64,000 nt of DNA from Bacteroidia bacterium (GTDB lineage Bacteria > Bacteroidota > Bacteroidia > B-17B0 > Aurantibacillaceae): NCBI GenBank assembly GCA_016787445.1, contig JAEUTQ010000016.1:1-64000 (forward strand), written 5' to 3'. The position numbers and the translations under genes were made by a program. Below the pieces are notes generated by a model. It was not told where the DNA came from, searched no databases, and saw nothing but the letters and a program-made list of their open reading frames with translations. This document shows positions 49,660 through 58,454 of the stretch, piece by piece. The first letter of the stretch is position 1. Every line of letters begins with the position of its first letter.

Positions 49660-49709
49660 TCCCTTCATCCGCACAGATAAATGAAAACCCGACATTGTCG
49701 GGTTTTTTT
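49660..49709 (+). repeat. 50-bp direct repeat, copy 2
   Basis: Perfect copy of 49496-49545 including the tRNA 3' end, without the rest of the tRNA. The 114 bp between copies contain no gene but do hold a CTGTTGC-GTA-GCAACAG hairpin. Its terminator hairpin is at 49685-49709 and is near the 3' end of the minus-strand AlgH gene, which it could also serve. Confidence 0.93.
49685..49709. terminator. Second copy of the terminator, between tRNA-Leu and algH
   Basis: AAACCCGAC (49685-49693) and GTCGGGTTT (49697-49705) with loop ATT and T run to 49709. For plus-strand transcripts it repeats the first terminator. In minus orientation it is 35 bases past the AlgH stop and could also end that transcript, although its T tract is shorter there. 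Confidence 0.8.
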
Positions 49710-49744
49710 ATTTTAAGGCACTTGAAGTTTACAGAAAAACTGAA

Positions 49745-50284
49745 TTAATTCAGATTGGGGTCAAAGGCAATGTCTGAAAATACTTTATAAGACTCTTTAA
49801 TTTTTCCTAATTCATCTCCCCATAAATTTTTAGGATTATTATTCAGAACGGTATAATTATCCGCTTCTCCAACAAACCATGCTTTTTGAATGAGCTCTTC
49901 TTTTAATTGCCCTGGAGTCCAACCTGTATAGCCTACAAAAAAACGAACATTATGGGTTTTTACCTTTCCATGATCAATCATGTGAGCTAATTCAAAAAAA
50001 TTACCGCCCCAATATAAGCCATCGTTTATTTTTATGCTTTCGCTAAGGTCGTTGCCTAAATTGTGTATGTAATACAATTGATTTTTTGAAACAGGTCCGC
50101 CTTCGTAAATAGGAAAATTGCCATTTTTAATATGAGGAAATACATCACGAAGCATCATGTCTGTTTTAAAATTTAAAACAAATCCAAGTGACCCCTCTTC
50201 ATTATCTTCAGTAAGATAAATAACGGCACGCTTAAAATAGCCGTCTTGCAACATGGGATGCGCTATTAAAAAATCACCCTGCAT
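49745..50284 (-). CDS. YqgE/AlgH family protein
   Basis: A 179-residue cytoplasmic protein of the AlgH family. Motifs: GDFLIAHPMLQDGYFKRAVIYLTEDNEEGSLGFVLN at the N-terminus, IYEGGPVSKNQLYYIHN, GLYWGGNF and VRFFVGYTGWTPGQLKEEL near the C-terminus. Complete and normal in length. The function is not settled; AlgH was linked to alginate control and possibly to a nucleotide- or redox-related enzyme. The gene is transcribed divergently from pdxH. Confidence 0.92.
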   Translation of the reverse strand: MQGDFLIAHPMLQDGYFKRAVIYLTEDNEEGSLGFVLNFKTDMMLRDVFPHIKNGNFPIYEGGPVSKNQLYYIHNLGNDLSESIKINDGLYWGGNFFELAHMIDHGKVKTHNVRFFVGYTGWTPGQLKEELIQKAWFVGEADNYTVLNNNPKNLWGDELGKIKESYKVFSDIAFDPNLN

Positions 50285-50354
50285 ACTGCTAAATTAATTA
50301 AAATAAATTCGGTTTGAAATGATATTATTCACAAAAAGATTACATCAATAAATG

Positions 50355-50362
50355 TACCTTTG
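50355..50362 (+). promoter_or_regulatory. Possible -7 box of pdxH
   Basis: TACCTTTG fits TAnnTTTG and ends 14 bases before the pdxH ATG. No -33 TTTG at the right distance is seen, so this is a partial match. Confidence 0.45.
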
Positions 50363-50376
50363 ATAAAACTATTTTT

Positions 50377-51024
50377 ATGAGTTTACGCGACGAAATAAAA
50401 AAATTGAGAGAGGACTTTGTAAAGGGTCATCTTTTGGAATCGGAGGTAAATACCGATCCCTTCAAACAATTTGAATTATGGCTCGGACAAGCTGTTGAGT
50501 CGAAAGTTTCGGAAGTACAGGCTATGACTTTGTGTACTATTTCACCGGAGAATAAACCGGCATCGCGCATTGTTTATTTGCGTGAGTTTGAGAACAATCA
50601 ATTTTGGTTTTACGGAAACTATAATTCCCGTAAGGCAAAAAATATGGAAACGAATCCAAACGTGAGTCTGAGTTTCTTTTGGCCGGATTTAGAAAGACAA
50701 ATCCGAATTGAAGGTAAGGTTGTGAAATGCGATCCTTCTTTCAGTGATAATTATTTTAATAACCGTCCGCGTGAGTCTAAAATTGGTTCATGGAGCTCTA
50801 ATCAAAGTTCAGAACTTAAATCACGCGAAGAGCTGGAGAATTTGGTAGCAGAATACACCAAAAAATTTGAAGGCAAAGAAGTTCCTCGTCCTGATTTTTG
50901 GGGCGGTTGGGTTTTGACTGCCGACTATTATGAATTCTGGCAAGGACGAAAAAGCCGTTTACACGACCGAATTATTTATTCTAAAGAAAATAGTCTCTGG
51001 AAAATCTCTAGATTAGCACCTTAA
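50377..51024 (+). CDS. pdxH: Pyridoxamine 5'-phosphate oxidase
   Basis: A 215-residue FMN enzyme that oxidises pyridoxine or pyridoxamine 5'-phosphate to PLP. Motifs: QAMTLCTISPENKPASRIVYLREF, FWFYGNYNSRKAKNMETNPNVSLSFFWPDLERQIRIEGKV (FMN and dimer residues), NRPRESKIGSWSSNQSS and the end WGGWVLTADYYEFWQGRKSRLHDRI with the PLP-binding WQGRxxRLHDR. All conserved. The gene lies 15 bp before the agmatinase-type gene. Confidence 0.96.
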   Translation: MSLRDEIKKLREDFVKGHLLESEVNTDPFKQFELWLGQAVESKVSEVQAMTLCTISPENKPASRIVYLREFENNQFWFYGNYNSRKAKNMETNPNVSLSFFWPDLERQIRIEGKVVKCDPSFSDNYFNNRPRESKIGSWSSNQSSELKSREELENLVAEYTKKFEGKEVPRPDFWGGWVLTADYYEFWQGRKSRLHDRIIYSKENSLWKISRLAP

Positions 51025-51039
51025 TTTTGAATTGAAATT

Positions 51040-52101
51040 ATGACTAAAGAACAAAAAATAAAATCATTCGATCCGAACAGTATCGGCGATACAACTGCCG
51101 GTATGTTTGGCTTACCATTTACGATAGAAGAGTGCGAAACAGTATTGATTCCTGTACCTTGGGAGGTAACCGTTAGTTACGGAGGAGGAACGGTAAACGG
51201 ACCAAAAGCTATTCACGAAGCTTCTTATCAGGTTGATTTGTATGATCCGAATTTAAAAGATGCCTGGAAGTTAGGTATAGGAATGGATAAGGAAAATAAA
51301 ACCATTCGTTCAAAAAGCACTACGCTTCGCAAAAAGGCAGAGGCTATTATTGATGCAATGGCATCCGGCAAGGATATCAGTAAGAACAAAACGCATCAGA
51401 AATCAGCCAAGGAAATTCAGGAAGGCTGTTTATGGTTGAATAAAACCGTGAAAGAACGCGTGACACATTTTCTCAATCAAAAGAAAATTGTGGGTTTAAT
51501 TGGTGGTGATCATTCAACGCCATTAGGCATGATGCAGGCTTTAGCGGATAAGTTCGGAAAATTTGGCGTATTACAATTGGACGCGCATGCTGATTTGAGA
51601 ATAGCCTATGAGGGTTTTGAATTCTCGCATGCCTCCATCATGTACAACGCATTAAAAATTAAAGAGGTTAATAAATTAATTCAAGTAGGCATTCGCGATT
51701 TTTGTCAGGAAGAATTAGATGTAATAAAGAATGAAAAAGGACGTGTGGTTACATTTTTTGATCGTGATATGAAGCACGCCATGTATCGTGGTGATTCCTG
51801 GGACAGAGTGTGTAATCGTATTGTAAAGGAATTGCCGGATAGGATTTATTTAAGTTTTGATATTGATGCTTTGGATCCGAAATTGTGTCCGAATACAGGA
51901 ACTCCGGTTGCAGGAGGAATGGAAGCAGAGCAGGTTCTGTTCTTAATTGAGAAAGTGGTTAAATCCGGAAAGCAAATCATCGCATTCGATATTAACGAAG
52001 TTGCGCCTGCACGCGGAAATGATTGGAATGAAAATGTGGCGGCGCGTTTGCTATACCGTATCGCCAATTTGGTGGCTTTAAGTAACGGAAAAAAAGCTTA
52101 A
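51040..52101 (+). CDS. Ureohydrolase (agmatinase/arginase family)
   Basis: A 353-residue manganese enzyme that cleaves urea from a guanidino substrate. Metal-binding motifs are present: GGDHSTPLGMM, LDAHADLRIAYEG, and SFDIDALDPKLCPNTGTPVAGG; the C-terminus reads IIAFDINEVAPARGNDWNENVAARLLYRI. An inserted stretch at about 90-135 is longer than in canonical agmatinases. The natural substrate (agmatine, arginine or another) cannot be told from sequence alone. It converges with and overlaps the DUF1801 gene by 4 bp. Confidence 0.9.
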   Translation: MTKEQKIKSFDPNSIGDTTAGMFGLPFTIEECETVLIPVPWEVTVSYGGGTVNGPKAIHEASYQVDLYDPNLKDAWKLGIGMDKENKTIRSKSTTLRKKAEAIIDAMASGKDISKNKTHQKSAKEIQEGCLWLNKTVKERVTHFLNQKKIVGLIGGDHSTPLGMMQALADKFGKFGVLQLDAHADLRIAYEGFEFSHASIMYNALKIKEVNKLIQVGIRDFCQEELDVIKNEKGRVVTFFDRDMKHAMYRGDSWDRVCNRIVKELPDRIYLSFDIDALDPKLCPNTGTPVAGGMEAEQVLFLIEKVVKSGKQIIAFDINEVAPARGNDWNENVAARLLYRIANLVALSNGKKA

Positions 52102-52436
52102 TATAATTTTTTCGCTTCTGAGAGTATTTGCTTTAAATCTTTTAAAGGCACATCTTCAGAAGGATTTATATAAAATACTTTAATTTGTTTACGCCCTTCT
52201 TTTTTTAAGGAAGGGTGTTTCATTTTATAACCCTTCACAAATCCCAAATAAAATTGTTTGTCTTTGGCGCGAACACACATGTAACAAAACATTTTTCCTT
52301 GGTAGAGATAGAATGCAGTGGAGAATTTATAGACTTCTTCCAGGTTTTGTTTTTTAAGCCAATCATGTAAATAGAGCATGCACCCTTGTAAGGGTTCGGG
52401 TTGCTGTAAAAAATAATTTTCGAGTGGATTAAGCAT
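52098..52436 (-). CDS. DUF1801-like small protein
   Basis: A 112-residue cytoplasmic protein. The pattern ENYFLQQPEPLQGCMLYLHDWLKK, then EEVYKFSTAFYLYQGKMFCYMCVRAKDKQFYLGFVKG and the end LKDLKQILSEAKKLY resembles the DUF1801/YdhG-like alpha-beta fold. No catalytic residues are known. It overlaps the upstream GT4 gene by 8 bp on the same strand, so it is translationally coupled. Confidence 0.72.
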   Translation of the reverse strand: MLNPLENYFLQQPEPLQGCMLYLHDWLKKQNLEEVYKFSTAFYLYQGKMFCYMCVRAKDKQFYLGFVKGYKMKHPSLKKEGRKQIKVFYINPSEDVPLKDLKQILSEAKKLY

Positions 52437-53511
52437 TTAATACCGATTGAAATGCTTTTAAATATTTTTCTTTATTTGCTTCTACGGAATATTTCTCTAA
52501 TACTGTTTTTTTACCTTCTTCACCTAGTTTATTCCTTAGAACTTTATCTTCTATTAATAAGGATAAACAGTTTAACCATTCTTCTTCCGAATCGGCAAGA
52601 AATCCGTTTTTGCCGTGCTCAATAATTTCTTTGTTCACGCCAACCGGACTCATAACGGTAGCTACACTGCAGGCCATGTAAATCAAGCCTTTTAAGCCGC
52701 ATTTTCCATTGGCCCATTTATCATCAGGTAAAGGCATTATGCCAATGTCCATGCTGTTGATTTCTGTTACTTCATTTTCCAGATTCCAATTGTCTGATTT
52801 AATTCCGAGCTCAGGATTAGAATAATTCGCGCCAAAAACTTTAAATCCGATTTTATCTCCGTATTTGTTTTTTAGTTTTTTCAAAGTTGGGATAAATGAT
52901 TCAAAATGTTTAATGGTTGTAACACTTCCGCTCCATCCGATGATCACACGTTCCGTATTGCGTAATTGCGGCATTGGCTTGAGGAAATCCGTGTCAATAG
53001 TGGTTGGTATAATGATGGTGTTTTTATTGAATTGCAGGGCGTAATTGGCGAGGTATTGATTCCCGGCAATTACTAAATGCGCATGCTTGATGTTAATTTT
53101 TGTTTTATCCGGATTTTTGAGGAACTCAAATTTTTTATTTCCCGGTGAAGTATCCATTAACCAAATACTATCATCAAAATCAAAAATTACTTTTGCTTTG
53201 GATGTAAAAGCCTTGCGCTCATAAAAAGTTGAACCAACAAATAGTGCCTGACGTTGAATAAAAATAATGTCAAAATCATTATAACGCATCAAATCCTTGA
53301 AGCGAATCCATAATGATTTAAGTGTTACGAAGGCTTTGGATAGGACTCCGCCTTTAGAGTAAAACACCTTATCGTCCCGTTCATTTATAATTGGCGAAAA
53401 CACAAAGCTATAACCTTTGTTTTCCAGATAGGAAATATATTGTTCATACCTGAATCGCTGACTCGGTGAGCGTACGCGACGATGATCGGATATTACAAGT
53501 ACTTTGGGCAC
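52429..53511 (-). CDS. GT4-family glycosyltransferase
   Basis: A 360-residue cytoplasmic GT-B enzyme. The N-terminal domain starts MPKVLVISDHRRVRSPSQRFRYEQYI and includes IIFIQRQALFVG and FDFDDSIWLMD. The C-terminal domain shows RVIIGWSGSVTTIKHFESFIPTLKKL, FKVFGANY, DIGIMPLPDDKWANGKCGLKGLIYMACSVATVMSPVGVNKEIIEHGKNGFLADSEEEW, which is the donor-binding half with the Glu-rich motif. Donor and acceptor are unknown, but surface glycan synthesis is typical. Coupled to the DUF1801 gene. Confidence 0.88.
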   Translation of the reverse strand: MPKVLVISDHRRVRSPSQRFRYEQYISYLENKGYSFVFSPIINERDDKVFYSKGGVLSKAFVTLKSLWIRFKDLMRYNDFDIIFIQRQALFVGSTFYERKAFTSKAKVIFDFDDSIWLMDTSPGNKKFEFLKNPDKTKINIKHAHLVIAGNQYLANYALQFNKNTIIIPTTIDTDFLKPMPQLRNTERVIIGWSGSVTTIKHFESFIPTLKKLKNKYGDKIGFKVFGANYSNPELGIKSDNWNLENEVTEINSMDIGIMPLPDDKWANGKCGLKGLIYMACSVATVMSPVGVNKEIIEHGKNGFLADSEEEWLNCLSLLIEDKVLRNKLGEEGKKTVLEKYSVEANKEKYLKAFQSVLNA

Positions 53512-53547
53512 TTCACAAATATAATGTTTAGCACCTTATTTTAATAA

Positions 53548-54927
53548 TTACAATTCCTGAAACTTGCAGGTGAAATGTCGCAGAAATTGTGGCTCTTCAA
53601 CAATTTTTAATCCACGGGCATTATGTTTGTTTTGCAACACTTTTTCAAACACTTCAATCACAAATTCAATATGACTTTGTGTATAAACGCGACGTGGAAT
53701 GGCTAAGCGAACCAGTTCCATTGGCGACGGAATAAGTTTTCCGCTTTCATCGTATTTACCGAACATCACAGAGCCAATTTCCACACAACGTATACCTCCT
53801 AAACGATACAATTCACAAACTAATGCCTGTCCGGGATATTGATTTACCGGAATAGTTGGATACAATGCTTTTGCATCAATATAAACAGCGTGACCTCCAA
53901 TGGGCCACATAACAGGTACGCCCATGTTTTTTAAACGTTCTCCCAAAAAGGCGGTACTTCTTATTCTGTAATGTAAATAATCCTCATCAAACACCTCTTC
54001 TAGTCCAATGGCAATCGCTTCCATGTCACGGCCGGATAATCCACCATACGTTGCAAATCCCTCTGTTATGATGAGGAGATTTTTGCATGCATTGGCTAAT
54101 TCCTTATTCTTTAAGGATAAGAATCCACCCATATTGACGAGCGCATCTTTTTTCGCACTCATTATTGCGCCATCGGTTAATGCAAACATTTCCTGTGCGA
54201 TTTGTTTGTAGGTTTTATTTTGATATCCTTCTTCACGGTGCTTGATGAAATAGGCGTTTTCGGCAACGCGGCAGCAATCGAGGAAAAAATAAACTTTATG
54301 TTTTTTGCATATTTCTGCTACCGCCTTAGCGTTAGCCATGCTCACCGGTTGTCCGCCACCGCTGTTATTGGTAACGGTGAGTATCACTCCTCCAATATTT
54401 TCAGCTCCTTTTTCCTGAATGAGTTGCTCTAGTTTTTTCACATCCATATTTCCTTTAAAAGGATGAAACACATCCGGACGTTTTCCTTCTTCAATTACAA
54501 TATCGATAGCTTCAGCTCCTGAAAACTCAATGTTTGCGCGCGTTGTATCAAAGTGAGTATTGCTGATGAATGTTTTTCCTTTTCCGCCAAGGTAGCCGTA
54601 TAAGATACGCTCTGCGGCTCTTCCCTGATGCGTAGGCAATACATGTTCATGTCCGGTTAAGTTTTTAATAGCATCACGCATTTTAATCCAGCTGCGAGCG
54701 CCGGCATAAGATTCATCGCCGTTCATCATTCCGGCCCATTGATTTGAGCTCATGGCTGACGTTCCTGAATCGGTTAAAAAATCAATCATCACTTTATCAG
54801 AGTGAAGTAAAAAAGGATTGTAATACGCTTCTTTTAAAAAATGTTCGCGTTGTTCTCTGGTAGTAACATCAATGGGTTCTACCATTTTTATTTTGAATGG
54901 TTCAAATATAGTTTTAAAGCCTTCCAT
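53548..54927 (-). CDS. tnaA: Tryptophanase
   Basis: A 459-residue PLP beta-eliminating lyase that cleaves L-tryptophan to indole, pyruvate and ammonia. N-terminus: NQWAGMMNGDESYAGARSW, then VLPTHQGRAAERIL (substrate-binding region), TNNSGGGQPVSMAN, FFLDCCRVAENAYF and the PLP-Lys segment MSAKKDALVNMGGFLSL. At the end, GGIRCVEIGSVMFG has Val where tyrosine phenol-lyase has Arg, and LRHFTCKFQEL keeps the His of TnaA rather than the Phe of TPL. These two points favour tryptophanase. No leader peptide like tnaC is seen in the 173 bp upstream, nor a permease. Confidence 0.88.
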   Translation of the reverse strand: MEGFKTIFEPFKIKMVEPIDVTTREQREHFLKEAYYNPFLLHSDKVMIDFLTDSGTSAMSSNQWAGMMNGDESYAGARSWIKMRDAIKNLTGHEHVLPTHQGRAAERILYGYLGGKGKTFISNTHFDTTRANIEFSGAEAIDIVIEEGKRPDVFHPFKGNMDVKKLEQLIQEKGAENIGGVILTVTNNSGGGQPVSMANAKAVAEICKKHKVYFFLDCCRVAENAYFIKHREEGYQNKTYKQIAQEMFALTDGAIMSAKKDALVNMGGFLSLKNKELANACKNLLIITEGFATYGGLSGRDMEAIAIGLEEVFDEDYLHYRIRSTAFLGERLKNMGVPVMWPIGGHAVYIDAKALYPTIPVNQYPGQALVCELYRLGGIRCVEIGSVMFGKYDESGKLIPSPMELVRLAIPRRVYTQSHIEFVIEVFEKVLQNKHNARGLKIVEEPQFLRHFTCKFQEL

Positions 54928-55100
54928 AGCTTATAGAATTAAGATGAGTAAAATGAAAAATTAAATGAATGATGCGATATACATCAGAAAGGCGGAATAA
55001 TGATTTTATTCCTGATTGGCATTACATATTGATGCGTGTAAATTCTCACAACGCTACAAAGTTGAGTTTTTTGAGTAACAAATAAAATGACAATGGTCAG

Positions 55101-55445
55101 TTATTCTTCAGTATCGAGGTGAAAACGATGTAAAAAGCGATGCAGAACCGGCGCAAAAATGACGGCGACACTGGTTAAAAACGCCACACCACTATAAATA
55201 GCGTAAAAAGAGGCAAAGATTTTGGCGCCATCGGTAGTTGCGGCATTAACCGGCCCCATTCCTGTTAAAATCATACTTGCATTCAATAAAGCATCAATCC
55301 AGTTGAGATCAAAATAATACATATAGCCAACTACTCCAATCAATAGAGATGCAATTAAAATTACCATGGCGGCAATAATGTTTTTAACTACTCTGTTTAA
55401 ATAATGTGAGCGGTGAGGTAGGTTTTTATATCTGCTTTTATTCAT
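55101..55445 (-). CDS. Two-helix channel-like membrane protein
   Basis: A 114-residue protein with the TM-pore-TM outline of a small ion channel. TM1 lies at about 24-46 (IIAAMVILIASLLIGVVGYMYYF), then a re-entrant region WIDALLNASMILTGMGPVN, then TM2 at about 76-100 (IFASFYAIYSGVAFLTSVAVIFAPV). The C-terminal HRFLHRFHLD tail is cytoplasmic. The filter position reads TGMGP instead of the TVGYG of potassium channels, so ion selectivity is uncertain. It follows trmB by 0-1 bp on the same strand and may be cotranscribed. Confidence 0.7.
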   Translation of the reverse strand: MNKSRYKNLPHRSHYLNRVVKNIIAAMVILIASLLIGVVGYMYYFDLNWIDALLNASMILTGMGPVNAATTDGAKIFASFYAIYSGVAFLTSVAVIFAPVLHRFLHRFHLDTEE

Positions 55446-56114
55446 TTAATTAATCTGATAGCAAATGTATTTAATATCTTCGCCTTTTGCGGTAAATAGT
55501 TTTTCGTAGTGCGTTTTGATTTCAATCAGTTCTTTTCTGTCGGGCGGACAATTTTGATACAGATCATTTGTGTGAAACAAAATCTTTAAGTTATTTTCTT
55601 TTATAACTTCCATCGTATACTCATACAAACTCGTGCTGTCGGTTTTTAAATGCACCAAACCTCCAGGTTTTAAAAATTTGCGATAACGTTCTATAAAGCG
55701 CATGTTGGTTAAGCGTTTACGTTCACGTGTTTTTTGTGGTTGAGGATCAGGAAATGTTATCCAAATCTCACTGACTTCCCCCGGCGAAAAACAATGTTCG
55801 ATAAAATCAATACGGGTTCGAACAAAGGCAACATTAGGCATGTTGTTATCTAAAGCTTCCTTAGCTCCTGTCCAGATGCGGTTCCCTTTTATGTCAACAC
55901 CAATGTAATTTTTACCCGGATTATTTTTGGCAAGACTAACTGAGTACTCACCTTTGCCACAGCCTAATTCAAGTACGATTGGGTTTTGATTTTTGAAATA
56001 GTCGGAGTGCCACTTACCTTTTAATGGCATTCCCTTTTCAATATTCTCAAAATACAGTGTAAAGCAGTTTTTAAAGCTGTTAAAATCGGCAAATTTCTCT
56101 AGTTTACCAGGCAT
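55446..56114 (-). CDS. trmB: tRNA (guanosine-46-N7)-methyltransferase
   Basis: A 222-residue SAM methyltransferase that makes m7G46 in tRNA. Start is set at ATG 56114 (MPGKLEKFADF); an in-frame TTG at 56126 adds four residues only. Motifs: NPIVLELGCGKGEYSVSLA (SAM loop), GVDIKGNRIWTGAKEA, RTRIDFIEHCF, and EIWITFPDPQPQKTRERKRLTNMRFIERY carrying the family's FPDPWPK-like motif. Intact. It is followed by the channel-like gene directly after its stop. Confidence 0.95.
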   Translation of the reverse strand: MPGKLEKFADFNSFKNCFTLYFENIEKGMPLKGKWHSDYFKNQNPIVLELGCGKGEYSVSLAKNNPGKNYIGVDIKGNRIWTGAKEALDNNMPNVAFVRTRIDFIEHCFSPGEVSEIWITFPDPQPQKTRERKRLTNMRFIERYRKFLKPGGLVHLKTDSTSLYEYTMEVIKENNLKILFHTNDLYQNCPPDRKELIEIKTHYEKLFTAKGEDIKYICYQIN

Positions 56115-56184
56115 TGGATATAGCAATTAAATAATGCAAAGTTAAATTAATGTTGCAATCTATTTAGTAAATTAGGGCTTTATT

Positions 56185-57615
56185 ATGAGCGCTTTTTTCA
56201 ATAAAACCAAAATTGTAGCAACCATGGGTCCGGCTACACAAGACATTGCTGTTTTAAAACAAATGTTTTTAGAAGGACTCGACATTTGTCGAATCAACTT
56301 TTCTCATGGCGATTATGAAGCTATTAAGAAGACGGTGCAGAATATTCGCGAGTTGAATAAGAAACTTTCCCGCCACGTGGGGATTTTGGGTGACTTGCAA
56401 GGCCCTAAGCTTCGCATTGGCGTGATGAAAGACAATAAAGCCACGCTTATTCAGGGTAAAGAAATTGTCATTACAACAAAAGAGTGTGAAGGCGATGAGC
56501 ATAAAATTTACATCACCTATCCGCAGTTTCCACAGGATGTGAAAGTGGGTGAAACCGTATTGATTGATGACGGTAAAATTCATTTAAAGGTAAACGATAC
56601 AAATGGAAAAGATGAAGTACGTTGCACGATTTTAGTGGGCGGCGACTTATCATCAAAGAAGGGAGTTAACCTACCGAATACAAAAATCTCTTTACCTTGT
56701 TTAACCATAAAGGATATTCGTGATTTAGAAGTAGCATTGGAGTTGGATTTTGATTGGATTGGTTTATCCTTCGTTCGTTCGGTTACTGACATAGTTGATT
56801 TAAAAGACATCATTCGTAATAAAGGCAAGCGTTCTCGTGTGATTGCGAAGATTGAAAAACCGGAAGCTATACGTGAAATTGATAACATCATTGATGTAAC
56901 GGATGGAATCATGGTAGCGCGTGGAGATTTAGGTGTTGAATTACCAATGGAGCAAGTGCCTCTTTTGCAAAAGATGATTGTACAGAAATGTATACAAGCG
57001 TCTAAGCCGGTAATTATTGCTACCCAAATGATGGAAAGTATGATTACCAGTTATACACCTACACGTGCAGAGGTTAACGACGTTGCTAATGCGGTAATGG
57101 ATGGAGCGGATGCTGTTATGTTGAGCGCAGAAACTTCAGTAGGAAAATATCCTGTGAAAGTGATTGAAATTATGCGCCGTGTTATAACGCAAGTTGAGGC
57201 ATTAGATAGTATTTATTATCGTGAACATGCGCCGGAAGGAAAAACAATTACTTTTATTACTGATACCATTTGTTTTAACGCTTGTTCCTTAGCGCATCAT
57301 GCGGGTGTAAAAGCTATTATTAGTATGACTAATAGTGGTTATACAGCTTTTAAATTAGCGAGTCACCGTCCTAAAGCAAACATTTTAATTTTTACAGATA
57401 ATCTTTCTTTACTTACAACCTTAAGTTTAGTGTGGGGCGTGCGCGGATATTACTATGATAAGTATGAAAGCACCGATCAAACCATTTCAGATTTGAAAGA
57501 TTATATCAAGCGTGAAGGCTTTGTTAAGAGTGATGATTTAGTAGTAAACATTGCAAGTATGCCAATGAAAGAACGTGGCCGTACAAACATGATGAAACTG
57601 AGTTATATTATTTAA
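56185..57615 (+). CDS. pyk: Pyruvate kinase
   Basis: A 476-residue glycolytic enzyme that makes pyruvate and ATP from PEP and ADP. Motifs: TKIVATMGPATQDI, FRINFSHG-like CRINFSHGDYEA, GDLQGPKLRIG, the B domain, SFVRSVTD, RVIAKIEKPEA with the catalytic Lys, ITDGIMVARGDLGVELPMEQVP, VIIATQMMESMITSYTPTRAEVNDVANAVMDGADAVMLSAE. The C-terminal allosteric domain is short and unlike that of E. coli PykF. Divergent from trmB and followed by the STAS-like gene 3 bp later. Confidence 0.97.
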   Translation: MSAFFNKTKIVATMGPATQDIAVLKQMFLEGLDICRINFSHGDYEAIKKTVQNIRELNKKLSRHVGILGDLQGPKLRIGVMKDNKATLIQGKEIVITTKECEGDEHKIYITYPQFPQDVKVGETVLIDDGKIHLKVNDTNGKDEVRCTILVGGDLSSKKGVNLPNTKISLPCLTIKDIRDLEVALELDFDWIGLSFVRSVTDIVDLKDIIRNKGKRSRVIAKIEKPEAIREIDNIIDVTDGIMVARGDLGVELPMEQVPLLQKMIVQKCIQASKPVIIATQMMESMITSYTPTRAEVNDVANAVMDGADAVMLSAETSVGKYPVKVIEIMRRVITQVEALDSIYYREHAPEGKTITFITDTICFNACSLAHHAGVKAIISMTNSGYTAFKLASHRPKANILIFTDNLSLLTTLSLVWGVRGYYYDKYESTDQTISDLKDYIKREGFVKSDDLVVNIASMPMKERGRTNMMKLSYII

Positions 57616-57618
57616 TTC

Positions 57619-58008
57619 ATGCTGAAAGAAAAAGCCATTACCAAGGAGCTTAAAACTTGCAGAGTAAGTTTGATAGAGGATGGTATTATTGAATTTGCCG
57701 TTAAGGCGGGTTGTGAGGTAGAGTTATCGGATGTAAAGGAAATGGTTTTAACAGCCGGCGAATTAGGTGGGGGAAAGATGTTCAAGAATCTTATTATTGC
57801 AGGAGAATATTCATCCATGTCTTCTGAAGCTACTCAATATATGAATTCGGATGAGGCACATCGTTATACAATTGCGGATGCTATTGTGATTGATTCCTTG
57901 GCCCAAAGAATTTTAGGTAATTTTTATTTAGGAATCGTAAATAAAAAGCGCCCGTCTAAGTTATTTAATTCAAAAGAAAAAGCCCTTCATTGGCTTAAAT
58001 CACTTTAA
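57619..58008 (+). CDS. STAS/SEC14-like hypothetical protein
   Basis: A 129-residue cytoplasmic protein. The fold pattern (CRVSLIEDGIIEFAVKAG, then VKEMVLTAGELGGGKMFKNLIIAGEYSSM and ADAIVIDSLAQRILGNFYLGIV, ending RPSKLFNSKEKALHWLKSL) resembles the STAS/SEC14-like family annotated in many Bacteroidota. No phosphorylated Ser of a real anti-sigma antagonist is evident. It starts 3 bp after the pyk stop, suggesting a shared transcript. It converges with and overlaps the next gene by 4 bp. Confidence 0.62.
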   Translation: MLKEKAITKELKTCRVSLIEDGIIEFAVKAGCEVELSDVKEMVLTAGELGGGKMFKNLIIAGEYSSMSSEATQYMNSDEAHRYTIADAIVIDSLAQRILGNFYLGIVNKKRPSKLFNSKEKALHWLKSL

Positions 58009-58454
58009 TTGATTTTAGCTTTAGGGCGAAACGCTTCAATTTTCCCGTTTTTGATTTTATCAAAATCTACAGTCAGTGTATCAACATATCTTTTATTGTT
58101 GAAGTTTTGATGAATCATCGTTACTTTGTTTTTGTTTGCAGCATAAACGATGGCGGTGTGTTTTGGAAAGGACGCAGAGCCATGCGGAAAAATGAATTTC
58201 ACATTTGTAAATTGTAAAACATCACCGGGCTTTAATCCTAGTTTTTTGTAATCTAATTTGTCGCCAAAGTTAAACGGAGATCCCCATTGGGCATTGGCAT
58301 TATTTAATGCAGCGTTGGCTAAGTCCCAGCATTCGCCCCGGTCTATTTTTTTACCCATATTCTTTTTAGCAAAATCCAGAACTTTATCGGCAGTCGTTTG
58401 ACTAATACCAACAAGGCTCATACAAAAAATAAATATGGATAAAAGTTTTCGCAT
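58005..58454 (-). CDS. Secreted papain-fold (NlpC/P60 or CHAP-like) protein
   Basis: A 149-residue exported protein with signal peptide (MRKLLSIFIFCMSLVGISQ). The mature domain has a Cys-His pair: Cys42 in DRGECWDLANAAL, after a short GKKID, and His99 in SFPKHTAIVYA, plus an HQNFN segment. GDVLQFTNV lies between them. This matches the papain-like amidase group, perhaps cell-wall cleaving, though no direct proof. The start overlaps the stop of the upstream peptidase gene (TAATG). Confidence 0.65.
   Translation of the reverse strand: MRKLLSIFIFCMSLVGISQTTADKVLDFAKKNMGKKIDRGECWDLANAALNNANAQWGSPFNFGDKLDYKKLGLKPGDVLQFTNVKFIFPHGSASFPKHTAIVYAANKNKVTMIHQNFNNKRYVDTLTVDFDKIKNGKIEAFRPKAKIN

Noticed and set aside
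49483-49680. 65-codon open frame across tRNA-Leu and its duplication
   Set aside because: It starts inside the tRNA T arm (GVRVPSS) and reads through terminator sequence; typical spurious frame.
53548-54927. Tyrosine phenol-lyase
   Set aside because: The Val in VEIGS and the His in RHFTCKF match tryptophanase, not the Arg and Phe of tyrosine phenol-lyase.
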